A DNA stretch of 24,942 nucleotides from Sulfurovum sp. (GTDB lineage Bacteria > Campylobacterota > Campylobacteria > Campylobacterales > Sulfurovaceae): assembly GCA_022729615.1 (NCBI GenBank), contig DZAQ01000006.1, forward strand, positions 1 through 24,942, read 5' to 3'. The notes below the pieces were generated by a model. It had not been told where the DNA came from, did not search any database, and saw only the letters and a list, made by a program, of their open reading frames with translations. Below are positions 1-7,183 of this stretch, piece by piece. How positions within the stretch are numbered: the first letter of the stretch is position 1; the number at the start of each line of letters is the position of its first letter. Both the position numbers and the translations under genes were made by a program.

Positions 1-4
1 GAGC

Positions 5-520
5 TTAGTGGCAGCCACAACCGCCATGCGTACTGCAGCACTCATCATCCATTCCGCCTACTTGACCGGTCATCACCTCATCCACTGTTGCCTCTCGCTC
101 ATCAAGCAAGGTTACCGTGAACATCAAATCTTTTCCAGCCAAAGGATGGTTATAGTCGATTGTTACATCTTCATCTGTGAAAGACTTGACAGTCACCTGC
201 ACAGTTTGACCGCCCTCGCCTTGTCCGTAGAGCACCATACCCTCTTCGAGGTCAATACCCTCAAATTGGTCTCTTGGGATCACTTGCACTGCTTCAGGAT
301 CAAAAGAACCATACGCATCAGCCGCATCTATCTTGAAATCTCCGCTTTCGCCTTTGGACATACCCACCAACGCGCTCTCTAGTCCGGGGATGATTTGCCC
401 CTTTCCCGTGATAAACTCGAGCGGATGCCCCCCTTTGTTGGAGTCGATTATATCTGCTCCGCCGACTTCTTTGACTTCGTATTCGATCGCTACTACACTA
501 TTTTCTTTTTCAACTGCCAT
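5..520 (-). CDS. slyD: SlyD-type FKBP peptidyl-prolyl isomerase
   Basis: This is a cytosolic peptidyl-prolyl cis/trans isomerase and chaperone of the SlyD type, a family that also delivers nickel to hydrogenase and urease in other bacteria. The FKBP half-domain carries the family signature G-x-I-I-P-G-L-E followed by the flap insertion (YGSFDPEAVQVIPRDQF), and the segment NHPLAGKDLMF closes the FKBP fold. The last 20 residues are Cys/His-rich (DDECCSTHGGCGCH), the expected metal-binding tail. I place the start at the ATG at 520 because GGAG lies 6 nt upstream; an ATG four codons earlier (532) has no ribosome binding site. The protein is then 171 residues and complete, with its TAA only a few bases from the window edge. 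In C. jejuni slyD directly follows cpoB; here it is separated from cpoB by two genes and has its own leader. Confidence 0.93.
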   Translation of the reverse strand: MAVEKENSVVAIEYEVKEVGGADIIDSNKGGHPLEFITGKGQIIPGLESALVGMSKGESGDFKIDAADAYGSFDPEAVQVIPRDQFEGIDLEEGMVLYGQGEGGQTVQVTVKSFTDEDVTIDYNHPLAGKDLMFTVTLLDEREATVDEVMTGQVGGMDDECCSTHGGCGCH

Positions 521-555
521 ACTCTGCTCCATTATTGATTTTTGAATGTTTACGC

Positions 556-561
556 ATTGTA
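556..561 (-). promoter_or_regulatory. Possible -10 element for slyD
   Basis: TACAAT on the minus strand lies 36 nt upstream of the slyD start. No convincing -35 is visible, but -35 elements are poorly conserved in Campylobacterota. The call rests on this hexamer and on the fact that slyD is divergent from its neighbour and so needs its own promoter. Confidence 0.35.
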
Positions 562-615
562 GCTAAGCAAACTTTAGTCCCCCTTATCGAAAAAATACAT
601 GAAGATTTTTAAGTT

Positions 616-643
616 TTGATTTTTATCACATCCTCGCTATAAT
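616..643 (+). promoter_or_regulatory. Sigma-70 type promoter for the aldo/keto reductase
   Basis: TTGATT (616-621) and TATAAT (638-643) are separated by 16 nt, followed by a leader of roughly 20 nt to the ATG at 672. The -10 matches the consensus exactly and the -35 matches at four of six positions. Confidence 0.6.
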
Positions 644-671
644 CAATCAAAATCGTCTCAAAAGGATCACA

Positions 672-1688
672 ATGAACTATCGCTATATAGGACGAACCGG
701 GCTAAGAGTCTCCCCGATATGTATGGGGACGATGACATTTGGTACGCAGTGCGAGAAAAAAGAGGCTTTTGCCATACTTGACAAAGCGTATGAGTATGGG
801 GTCAATTTCTATGACAGTGCCGAACTCTACCCTGTCCCGCCTCAAGCCAAACTTGCCGGTATCACGGAAGAGTGGCTTGGCGAATGGCTCCAATCCAAAC
901 CAAGAGAGAGCATCATCCTCGCTACCAAAATAGCCGGTGCAGCGAATGGCTGGTTTGTGCCGCCTATCCGACACGGATTGACAGCCATTGACCGATTTCA
1001 TATCGAAAGAGCGGTAGAGGGGAGTCTCAAAAGGCTCAAAACCGACTATATCGACCTCTATCAGATGCATTGGCCAGATACCATAGTACCCATAGAGGAG
1101 TCCTTGGAGGCTTTTGATCGCCTAGTACAAAGCGGCAAAGTCCGGTATATCGGCACCTCAAACGATACTGCCTATGGTGCGACCAAAGCAGTTATGACTT
1201 CACACTTCAAAGGACTGGTGCGTTTTGAGTCCATACAAAACAACTTTTCCCTGCTCAACAGACGCGATCTTGACGGACTCTCAACCCTCTGTCAAAAAGA
1301 GCAAATCTCCCTTCTGCCCTACTCACCGCTTGCAGGCGGTGTACTGAGCGGCAAATACAATCAACCGGGAGCTCCAAAAGGGCGTTTTGCAGAGTATCTC
1401 CGATCACCAAACACCAGACAAAGAGTCATGGCAGGCAGGTTTATGAATGACAAAACAGTTGCATCTACGCAAAAATACCTCAAAATCGCCGCTGATGCCG
1501 GTCTGCACCCTGTTACAATGGCGATAGCATGGTCAAAGCAGTTTGATTTTGTTGCATCCGCAATCATCGGTGCAACTTCAAGCGAACAGCTTGATGCTTC
1601 ACTTGGCGCGATGGATTTAAAATTAGGTCAAGAGGTATTGAGGGCATGCGACAGAGTTCACGAAGAGATACTCTATCCTATGGGGTAG
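672..1688 (+). CDS. Aldo/keto reductase, Tas-like
   Basis: A 338-residue NADPH-dependent aldo/keto reductase with the full (beta/alpha)8 barrel length. The N-terminal signature (YRYIGRTGLRVSPICMGTMTFG) is followed by the catalytic tetrad: D48 and Y53 in YDSAELYP, K86 in LATKIAG, and H133 in YQMHWPD. The stretch ELYPVPP and the total length are closest to the Tas branch (E. coli Tas is about 346 residues). The physiological substrate cannot be read from the sequence; members reduce aldehydes, ketones and quinone-like compounds in the cytosol. AAGGAT about 7 nt before the ATG is the ribosome binding site. The gene is on the strand opposite to nearly everything around it and stands between slyD and the L,D-transpeptidase gene, so it looks inserted into an otherwise conserved gene order. 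Confidence 0.93.
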   Translation: MNYRYIGRTGLRVSPICMGTMTFGTQCEKKEAFAILDKAYEYGVNFYDSAELYPVPPQAKLAGITEEWLGEWLQSKPRESIILATKIAGAANGWFVPPIRHGLTAIDRFHIERAVEGSLKRLKTDYIDLYQMHWPDTIVPIEESLEAFDRLVQSGKVRYIGTSNDTAYGATKAVMTSHFKGLVRFESIQNNFSLLNRRDLDGLSTLCQKEQISLLPYSPLAGGVLSGKYNQPGAPKGRFAEYLRSPNTRQRVMAGRFMNDKTVASTQKYLKIAADAGLHPVTMAIAWSKQFDFVASAIIGATSSEQLDASLGAMDLKLGQEVLRACDRVHEEILYPMG

Positions 1689-1695
1689 TGCCTTT

Positions 1696-1712
1696 GGAGA
1701 GTTAATCTCTCT
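1696..1712. terminator. Weak hairpin between convergent genes
   Basis: GAGAG-TTAAT-CTCTC (1697-1711), with a possible extra G-T pair at the base, sits between the aldo/keto reductase stop and the convergent L,D-transpeptidase stop. The stem is only five strong pairs and no proper T run follows on either strand, so a bidirectional terminator is plausible but not shown. Confidence 0.25.
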
Positions 1713-2296
1713 TAAATTTGCTCCTCTTTGGCTTTGCGAGTATATTTCTTCTCTCTCTTGTAGATTCGTTTGAGATCGGGTCTGGCAAAATCCATGTATC
1801 TATTCCTTGTGACCAGCACAGGCATTCCGAGCCATGCCCATTTATAAAGCGAAGGAATATCTGATTCATCCACATGGATGCACCCGTGTGATGTAAAATT
1901 TATGCTTCCCTTATGCAAAGCATGACCCCATGGAGTAAAAAAAAGACTGAAGTCCATATTGTTACTCCCGTCAGGCTCCGGATATTTTTTGGATGTATAA
2001 AATCTCTTTTTGCTCAATACGCTCCAGACACCGGATGGAGTAAAGCCTGCCTCTTCACCTGAAGAGATACCGCCGCTCAGCCATACGGTTCCATCCCTAT
2101 CTATGGCGTAAAATCTTCCATCACTCTCCTCTTCGCGCACGGAAACAAGGATGAAATCTTTTCCGGTCAGATCAATTTCTTTTTCATTGCCGCTCTTATC
2201 AATAAAAAGAAATTGTGTCTTTGAAATAGGTATCAACTCCCTCTCCCCTGCCATTAAAAAATAAGGGATGAACAGAAAAATGATAAAATATCTCAT
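1712..2296 (-). CDS. Small periplasmic L,D-transpeptidase (YkuD domain)
   Basis: About 194 residues. A hydrophobic N-terminal signal peptide (MRYFIIFLFIPYFLMAGE) precedes a compact YkuD domain. The active-site block is clear: TPSGVWSV on the entry strand, then HALHKG followed by SHGCIHV, with the catalytic Cys at about residue 139 and flanking Ser-His-Gly. The usual Arg after Cys-Ile is His here, which occurs in part of the family. Such enzymes cross-link peptidoglycan through 3-3 bonds, attach lipoproteins, or trim tetrapeptides; which one applies cannot be decided. The frame opens GTG-ATG; GGAG lies 7 nt before the GTG (2299) and 10 nt before the ATG (2296), so either may be used. The gene follows cpoB by about 80 nt in the same direction, placing a wall enzyme next to the Tol-Pal module. 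Confidence 0.88.
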   Translation of the reverse strand: MRYFIIFLFIPYFLMAGERELIPISKTQFLFIDKSGNEKEIDLTGKDFILVSVREEESDGRFYAIDRDGTVWLSGGISSGEEAGFTPSGVWSVLSKKRFYTSKKYPEPDGSNNMDFSLFFTPWGHALHKGSINFTSHGCIHVDESDIPSLYKWAWLGMPVLVTRNRYMDFARPDLKRIYKREKKYTRKAKEEQI

Positions 2297-2375
2297 CACA
2301 GTAGCGCTCCTCTTGTCATCTATCTATACACACTCGATGCAATTTTATAAAACAAGCTTCTTGAAAGTTCGAAAA

Positions 2376-3182
2376 CTAAAGTTCTCGCAATCTCTCTTTA
2401 GCAATTTTAGCGCTTTTTGCATCCGGATACCCGCTTATGATACTCTCATAAAAATTTTTTGCTTGTGCTTTATCGCCCGTTCTCTCCAAAGAGATACCTG
2501 CATGCAGCAAGAGCGTATCAATATAAGTTGCCTTGTCGTCGAGTTTAGCGCTTTTCTTATAGTAGAAAATCGCATCTTTATATTTTTTGGTATAGTACGC
2601 TATTTCTCCAAGATAAAAGTTGCCGGATGCCGCTTTGTAATTGTTTTTTTCCGTAGCCAAAAACCTCATTTCTGATTCGGAGAACTTTTGCTGCTGAAAG
2701 AGGCGCACACCTTCGCTATAAAGATCCGCATCACTCTTTCCCGTAAATGATGAAGCCGATTCTCCCTGTTCTGAAGGTTCATTGCTTGTGGGCTTTATAC
2801 TGCTTGAAATAGCTTGAGTATCGGTATCAACCTGATTGCCTTGTTCGCCTCTTGGCGGCATAGTATTGCTTGCTGATGGGTTTTGACTCAAACGATCTAC
2901 CTTGGCGCTTAAAAGAGCAAAATCCTCAGCCGAAACACCACTTTGTAAGGTCTGGAGTTTATTCATAGAGGCATTCAGTCCCTCCACTACGGTCGTCAAT
3001 CCATCAACCCTCTCGTTGAGCTCTTGTACGCGCTGTCTTAAAAAATCTAATTCATTCTTATTCTCAATGGCAGCCTGCTGAGCAGCCAACTCACTTTTGC
3101 TTGGACCAAAGAGTGTACCTTCGGCATGAAGCAACGAAAACGACAAAATAACAAAAGCTGCAACTTTACTCATATTTCTCAT
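2376..3182 (-). CDS. cpoB: CpoB (YbgF), Tol-Pal-associated TPR protein
   Basis: A 268-residue periplasmic protein. Residues 1-20 form a Sec signal peptide ending LLHA. Residues 33-100 are a heptad-like coiled coil (EFL/RQRVQELNERVDGL region) as in the trimerising segment of YbgF. Residues 105-148 are a polar Ser/Gln-rich linker. From residue 150 the C-terminal domain contains tetratricopeptide helices, for example LYSEGVRLFQQQKFSESE, FYLGEIAYYTKKYKDAIFYY and LLHAGISLERTGDKAQAKNF. CpoB in E. coli links PBP1B activity to the Tol machine during outer-membrane constriction. The start at 3182 lies 7 nt after the pal stop, with AAGAAGAG in between acting as ribosome binding site; an ATG three codons later is a weaker alternative. 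Confidence 0.93.
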   Translation of the reverse strand: MRNMSKVAAFVILSFSLLHAEGTLFGPSKSELAAQQAAIENKNELDFLRQRVQELNERVDGLTTVVEGLNASMNKLQTLQSGVSAEDFALLSAKVDRLSQNPSASNTMPPRGEQGNQVDTDTQAISSSIKPTSNEPSEQGESASSFTGKSDADLYSEGVRLFQQQKFSESEMRFLATEKNNYKAASGNFYLGEIAYYTKKYKDAIFYYKKSAKLDDKATYIDTLLLHAGISLERTGDKAQAKNFYESIISGYPDAKSAKIAKERLREL

Positions 3183-3189
3183 GCTCTTC

Positions 3190-3693
3190 TTATCTCATCA
3201 AATGCAAGTCAACTCTTCTATTTTGCGCGTAACAACTATCAGTAGCTTCACTGCACTGAGGATTGCTCTCACCGAAGCTGACAAGTACGATTTGGCTCGC
3301 ATTGACACCCTGCGCCTGCAGACCATCCTGTACGGCTTTTGCTCTTTTGAGTCCAAGCGCATAGTTATACTCATCCGTACCAAACTCATCGCAGTTCCCC
3401 TCAAGTTTCACTTTCCCGCCAGAGAGTTTACCCTTGAGTACATCCGCATCAAAAGAGATTACATTTTGCATCCCCGAAGAGATACTATAGTCACCCAAAT
3501 CAAAAAAGACACTCTTCATTCCGTCAGAGCTGCCGTTCATACCGCCGCTCATGCCGCCGGCACCGTTGACACTGCTCTCATCGATAGAGACCACATCACC
3601 CGCATTGCTGACATTTGCGTTTGGTTTTTTTTGGCTGCATCCGCTGAGCAGCAATACTGCTATTGTCGAAAACACTATAAGACCATTTCTCAT
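3190..3693 (-). CDS. pal: Pal, peptidoglycan-associated lipoprotein
   Basis: A 167-residue outer-membrane lipoprotein. The signal peptide ends in the lipobox L-S-G-C, with lipidated Cys19. A flexible, Gly/Ser/Met-rich tether (about residues 25-58) leads to an OmpA-C type peptidoglycan-binding domain (59-167): KSVFFDLGDYSI, then EGNCDEFGTDEYNYALGLKRA and QNRRVDLHLM. The Asp of CDEFG and the Arg pair of QNRRV are the residues expected to grip diaminopimelate. Three Cys in the globular domain (101, 147, 154) leave room for a disulfide. Pal is the outer-membrane anchor that TolB releases and TolA pulls. The ATG at 3693 has AAAGGA 7 nt upstream; tolB ends 19 nt before it. It corresponds to Omp18/Cj0113 of C. 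jejuni. Confidence 0.96.
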   Translation of the reverse strand: MRNGLIVFSTIAVLLLSGCSQKKPNANVSNAGDVVSIDESSVNGAGGMSGGMNGSSDGMKSVFFDLGDYSISSGMQNVISFDADVLKGKLSGGKVKLEGNCDEFGTDEYNYALGLKRAKAVQDGLQAQGVNASQIVLVSFGESNPQCSEATDSCYAQNRRVDLHLMR

Positions 3694-3712
3694 TTTAAAT
3701 CCTTTGAAATAA

Positions 3713-4957
3713 TTACCAATCTATCGATTGAACTTTTCCGCCAAGCGGAAAGAGTAAACTCTGTTTGCTCTCAAGGTTGATATACCCTACTGAACTTTTA
3801 TTGCCAAGGAGTTTAGTATATAAAATAGCATTTCCATTGGTGGAAAATCTTGGAAACTGATTGACTCCGCTTGTGGTCAACGGGCGCGTATCCGAACCGC
3901 TGCTATCCGTGAGATAGAGGTTGAAATTGCCTGAGCCGAAACTGCTTTGACTCTCTTTGCTTGAGTAAACCACCTTGTTGCCATGAGCATCCACTGCATT
4001 ATTGTCCCTGCCATGGAAAACAACTTGTGAAACACTATTTCCAAAGAGGGATTGTTTGAAGATATTCGCATACCCCATACGATTTGAGACAAAAACGATA
4101 CTTTGATCTCCGCCCATATATTTGCCTCCGACATCAATGCCGGTAAAAGTCGTGATCTGTCTTGGTGATTTAGAACTGACACTCATCTCGAAAACATCCG
4201 GCTGCGCGTTTGGCGCCATCGTCAAAAGCAGTTTGCTGCCATCCTGACTCACATCTGAACAGACAAGCATTCCTTGTGAAGTGACAATAGCCGATCTGGA
4301 GCCATCATAGATATTGAGGCGATAGAGTGTCGGGATCGCGCCATTAAACGATGTATAGTAGAAGCTGTTTTGCTGCTGATCCGCCCATTTTGGAAAAAGA
4401 TTGAGACCGCCTTGTATGACTATCTTTTGATACTGCATCGTATAATCCGCAACTACGATAACACTTCTTTTCGCAGTCGTGTACCTTGAAAAAATGACAT
4501 AGCGATTGAGCCAATTGACTTCCGGATACTTCAAAATATCATTCAATTCACTCACGATCTTGTGCGCCAAAAATGGATACTTTTCCACTGTAGCGATATT
4601 GTACTCCTTGGTGGCAAGCAAAGAGGCGTCTGTGCCTCTATAGAGCTTTACAGTCGCTGTAAGCCCATTGGCTTGCGAAAGTGTATATTTGAGCACATAC
4701 TCTTTTGATTTGAGCATCGGATCGATGAGACCGCTCTCAGTACTTCCCAAATGGTGCGTAGAATCGGGCAAAAAATGACCGCTTATGGTCAAATCAGAGA
4801 TAAGCGTATTGAAAAATTTATCCCCTATGCTTCCGGCAGCGCTTGATCCGTCAACAACTGCCATTTTGGCTCTACTCTCAACATCTTTTTCTATCTTGAG
4901 TGTTGCGTCAACTGCAAATAGATTGAGTGTCACCAAAAACCACAAAAAATATCTCAT
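3713..4957 (-). CDS. tolB: TolB periplasmic beta-propeller
   Basis: A 414-residue periplasmic protein with a short signal peptide (MRYFLWFLVTLNLFAVDA), an N-terminal alpha/beta domain to about residue 140 and a C-terminal six-bladed propeller. Blade-type repeats are visible as short strands with W/F-S-x-x-G patterns: VIFSRYTTAKRSVIVVADY, LFPKWADQQQNSFYYTS, VCSDVSQDGSKLLLTM, IVFVSNRMGYANIFK and FPRFSTNGNAILYT. TolB binds Pal and TolA and regulates Pal mobility. The length is close to the usual 430. The ATG at 4957 has a consensus AAGGAG 5 nt upstream which overlaps the end of the tolA-like gene, whose stop lies 2 nt away. Confidence 0.95.
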   Translation of the reverse strand: MRYFLWFLVTLNLFAVDATLKIEKDVESRAKMAVVDGSSAAGSIGDKFFNTLISDLTISGHFLPDSTHHLGSTESGLIDPMLKSKEYVLKYTLSQANGLTATVKLYRGTDASLLATKEYNIATVEKYPFLAHKIVSELNDILKYPEVNWLNRYVIFSRYTTAKRSVIVVADYTMQYQKIVIQGGLNLFPKWADQQQNSFYYTSFNGAIPTLYRLNIYDGSRSAIVTSQGMLVCSDVSQDGSKLLLTMAPNAQPDVFEMSVSSKSPRQITTFTGIDVGGKYMGGDQSIVFVSNRMGYANIFKQSLFGNSVSQVVFHGRDNNAVDAHGNKVVYSSKESQSSFGSGNFNLYLTDSSGSDTRPLTTSGVNQFPRFSTNGNAILYTKLLGNKSSVGYINLESKQSLLFPLGGKVQSIDW

Positions 4958-4959
4958 CG

Positions 4960-5778
4960 CTACTCCTTTGCAATAAATTCAACATCAAATTCATACGGTT
5001 TGCCGTTTGAGTGAGAATCAAAGCCAATCCTCTGAAGTTGTTGGAGGTATTGTACCAATCCGTTGTTGAAATCTTCATTATTGGAAGGGGTAAGTATCTT
5101 GAATTCAAAGGTTCCATCAGGGTATATCTTGAGTCTCATCACAAGTGTTTCACCCGCAAATTCACTCTGAGCCGGCCAATCTTGCAATTTTTTTTCAATC
5201 TTTGCCTTATAGGCATCGACGACACCCATATCGCTATTTTTTACATTTTTCAGCGAGTCGCTCTTTTTTTTATTCTCCGATATTTTCTCTTTCTGTTCCA
5301 CTGATTCTTCTGCAACCTCCTGTTTCTCATCCACTTTTGGTTTATCTGTATCGACATTATCAAAAAGTGATTTTGGCTCAGGCTTTTTTTTGGGTTCCGG
5401 TTTTGGCTTTGGCTTGGGTTTCGGCTTTTCGATAGGTTTTTGTTTTTCGAGAAGTCTTGGCTTATCGGTCGGCTTTGGCTCCTCTTCTTTTTTTGGTTCC
5501 GGCTCTACCGCTTTAGGCTCTGGCTTTGGAAGCGGTTTTTTGTCCGGTTGGGGTTTTGGCTTCTTCTTTGTGGGACTCTTTTTGCTTGCGCTCTTTTTTT
5601 TGGAGGCTTTTTTCTTCTCCTGAGCACCCATAGCAACCTCTATTCTGTTATCATTTTTCTCAACATAATGGAGCGAATTGGAAGCCGAATGATAATTAAA
5701 ATAGTAAAAAAGAAGCGCCAAGAGAGAAAAATAGACAAAAAACGCGAGAATGCCGCTGAAGAGTTGTTTGTTATTCAT
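4960..5778 (-). CDS. tolA: TolA-like (TonB/TolA family) energy-transducing protein
   Basis: A 272-residue inner-membrane protein spanning the periplasm. The single membrane helix is at residues 8-28 (ILAFFVYFSLLALLFYYF). Residues 53-137 are an extreme Lys/Pro/Glu stretch, and 145-185 are Lys/Glu-rich and probably helical. The C-terminal domain (about 186-272) has the TonB/TolA pattern Y-K-A-K-I-E-K-K-L, then MRLKIYPDGTFEFKIL and VQYLQQLQRIGF. The Pro-Lys spacer looks like TonB, but the gene lies between tolR and tolB, so its job is most likely that of TolA: transmitting TolQR force to TolB-Pal. The equivalent in C. jejuni (Cj0111) is poorly named for the same reason. The tolR stop is 2 nt before its ATG. 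Confidence 0.85.
   Translation of the reverse strand: MNNKQLFSGILAFFVYFSLLALLFYYFNYHSASNSLHYVEKNDNRIEVAMGAQEKKKASKKKSASKKSPTKKKPKPQPDKKPLPKPEPKAVEPEPKKEEEPKPTDKPRLLEKQKPIEKPKPKPKPKPEPKKKPEPKSLFDNVDTDKPKVDEKQEVAEESVEQKEKISENKKKSDSLKNVKNSDMGVVDAYKAKIEKKLQDWPAQSEFAGETLVMRLKIYPDGTFEFKILTPSNNEDFNNGLVQYLQQLQRIGFDSHSNGKPYEFDVEFIAKE
5368..5622 (-). repeat. Lys-Pro low-complexity coding tract
   Basis: This stretch encodes residues 53-137 of the TolA-like protein, dominated by K-P, P-K-P-E and K-K units. At DNA level it is a degenerate series of short purine/pyrimidine-biased repeats (GGTTTTGGCTTTGG-like on the plus strand). It probably forms an extended periplasmic spacer; its length may vary between strains. 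Confidence 0.75.
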
Positions 5779-5780
5779 TG

Positions 5781-6167
5781 TTATTCGGTAATCAAAGATA
5801 CTTTGGTGAAGCCAACCTGCTTGACCACTTTGAGCAGATGCATCACATCTTTATAGGCAAGCTCTTGATCTGCCCTGATAAAAACATCACTTTCGAGATC
5901 ATAATCCTTGCCCTTGAGCATAAAATTATCGGCAAATGTCTCCAGAGTATATTTATCCTTGTCAAGATAGACAGTTTGATCTTTATCCATTCGGATAGTG
6001 AGTGTTTTTACTTCACTTACCTTTTTGCTTTGCGTCCCTTTTGGAAGCGTTATCTGCTCTTCATAATTGATAGTCGGTGCCGTGATCATCAAAATAGCCA
6101 TCAGCACCAACATCACATCCACAAGAGGGGTAATATTGAGATCCGGATCTTCATCCCATCTAAGCAT
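5781..6167 (-). CDS. tolR: TolR/ExbD proton-channel subunit
   Basis: A 128-residue member of the ExbD/TolR family. It has a short cytosolic N-terminus with the conserved D-L-N-I-T-P-L-V-D-V start of the membrane helix; the Asp at about residue 17 is the protonatable residue in the channel. The helix runs to about residue 35, and the remaining 90 residues form the periplasmic domain (KTLTIRMDKDQTVYLDKD, DVFIRADQELAYKDVMHLL). With TolQ it uses proton flow to energise TolA. The frame begins TTG-ATG; AAGG lies 8 nt before the ATG at 6167 and 5 nt before the TTG at 6170, so the protein has 128 or 129 residues. Confidence 0.93.
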   Translation of the reverse strand: MLRWDEDPDLNITPLVDVMLVLMAILMITAPTINYEEQITLPKGTQSKKVSEVKTLTIRMDKDQTVYLDKDKYTLETFADNFMLKGKDYDLESDVFIRADQELAYKDVMHLLKVVKQVGFTKVSLITE

Positions 6168-6193
6168 CAAAATAGCCTTGGATTATGGAGAAT

Positions 6194-6775
6194 CTAATGG
6201 CTGTCATCAGATAAAGAGAGAACCACATCTGATTGCGACTCAAGGATCGAGCTGAGTTCATAGGCTCGTCTTTTAAGCAATAAATTGAATGTATAGGCAA
6301 ATATCGCGACACAAATTCCTGCCGCCGTAGCGATGAGCGCCTCAGAGATGGCTGGCGCAACTACGGTCAATGAGGCGCTTTTTTGGCTTCCCAAAGCTGA
6401 AAATGTCTCCAATATGCCCACTACAGTACCAAAAAGACCAATAAATGGCGAAGTGGAGGCGATGATCGAGAGAAGTGTCAATCCCTTCGTGGAGCTGCGC
6501 ATAGCATCACTGGAAGCCGCATCCAATATAGCTTTATTTGGTGATCCCACCCGTCGCAAATAGTTTGATATAAGCGAACTTGATGAAACGGTTTGACTTC
6601 TGCCGAGATAGAGCTGTTTGAGCGAATCAGATTCGATTTCTATGCGACGATTAAGGAGCGGGTATCGGTAAAAAAAGACCCAAAATGTTGAAACAAAATA
6701 GATTGAAAGGAGCAGCAGCACAAAAATTGTAATTGCGCTACTCTCAAGGAGATAATTTGGCAGAAAACTAAACAA
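6194..6775 (-). CDS. tolQ: TolQ/ExbB proton-channel subunit, TTG start
   Basis: A 193-residue inner-membrane protein of the MotA/TolQ/ExbB family with three membrane segments (about 15-36, 101-123, 144-167). The family blocks are present: STSPFIGLFGTVVGILETF in segment 2, and VAPAISEALIATAAGICVAIFAY in segment 3 with its pore-lining Thr. It forms the proton-conducting pentamer around TolR. The only reasonable start is a TTG at 6775: an in-frame TGA lies two codons upstream and no ATG occurs before residue 92, inside the protein core. AGG at the end of atpC is a distant Shine-Dalgarno. The atpC stop is only 7 nt upstream, so tolQ is probably translated by coupling with the ATP synthase message. 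Confidence 0.92.
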   Translation of the reverse strand: MFSFLPNYLLESSAITIFVLLLLSIYFVSTFWVFFYRYPLLNRRIEIESDSLKQLYLGRSQTVSSSSLISNYLRRVGSPNKAILDAASSDAMRSSTKGLTLLSIIASTSPFIGLFGTVVGILETFSALGSQKSASLTVVAPAISEALIATAAGICVAIFAYTFNLLLKRRAYELSSILESQSDVVLSLSDDSH

Positions 6776-6782
6776 TACTCAA

Positions 6783-7169
6783 CTACCTGATCTTTCCGAT
6801 ATGTTCAACCCTGCTCACGGCGGATGCGATAGCGGCATTTGAAGTTTCAGCGCTTTTGAGCAACTCGGTCGCCTCTTTGATCTTCGCAGCAATATCAGAA
6901 TCATCCGCATGAAGCGCCACTGCCCCATCAATGATGCAAGTTACTTTTGATTCATCTACCTTTACATATCCTGTATTGATAGCAATATCAGTTTTTTTGG
7001 AATCAGCCATCTCAATAGTGATGATACCCGTCTTCAATAGAGAAACGAGTGTAGCGTGTTCCGGCAAAACTCCAAACTCACCCTCTGACCCGGGAAGTGT
7101 CACCTGCTTTGCTTCACCATCATATATCACCCCTTTTGGAGTGATTATTTCAAGCTTCATTAATTTCAT
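6783..7169 (-). CDS. atpC: ATP synthase F1 subunit epsilon
   Basis: A 128-residue epsilon subunit of the central stalk, which couples rotation and can inhibit ATP hydrolysis. The N-terminal beta sandwich (MKLEIITPKGVIYDGEAKQVTLPGSEGEFGVLPEHA) carries the family signature. The C-terminal helical hairpin (DSDIAAKIKEATELLKSAETSNAAIASAVSRVEHI) is a little shorter than in E. coli. AAAGGA 6 nt before the ATG at 7169 supports this start over the Met three codons later. The 14-nt gap to atpD contains the ribosome binding site. It is the last atp gene, with tolQ 7 nt further on. Confidence 0.96.
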   Translation of the reverse strand: MKLMKLEIITPKGVIYDGEAKQVTLPGSEGEFGVLPEHATLVSLLKTGIITIEMADSKKTDIAINTGYVKVDESKVTCIIDGAVALHADDSDIAAKIKEATELLKSAETSNAAIASAVSRVEHIGKIR

Positions 7170-7183
7170 ACAAATCCTTTCTA

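Noticed and set aside
2352..2362. Hairpin CAAG-AAG-CTTG followed by TTTTAT on the minus strand after cpoB
   Set aside because: The stem has only four pairs, too weak for an intrinsic terminator; readthrough into the L,D-transpeptidase gene is more likely.
3181..3780. 199-codon open frame on the plus strand opposite pal
   Set aside because: It is a shadow of pal and the end of tolB; pal has a lipobox and OmpA-type motifs.
5390..5623. Gly/Phe-rich frame on the plus strand (77 codons)
   Set aside because: It is the antisense reading of the Lys-Pro spacer of the TolA-like protein; the repetitive composition is inherited from that tract.
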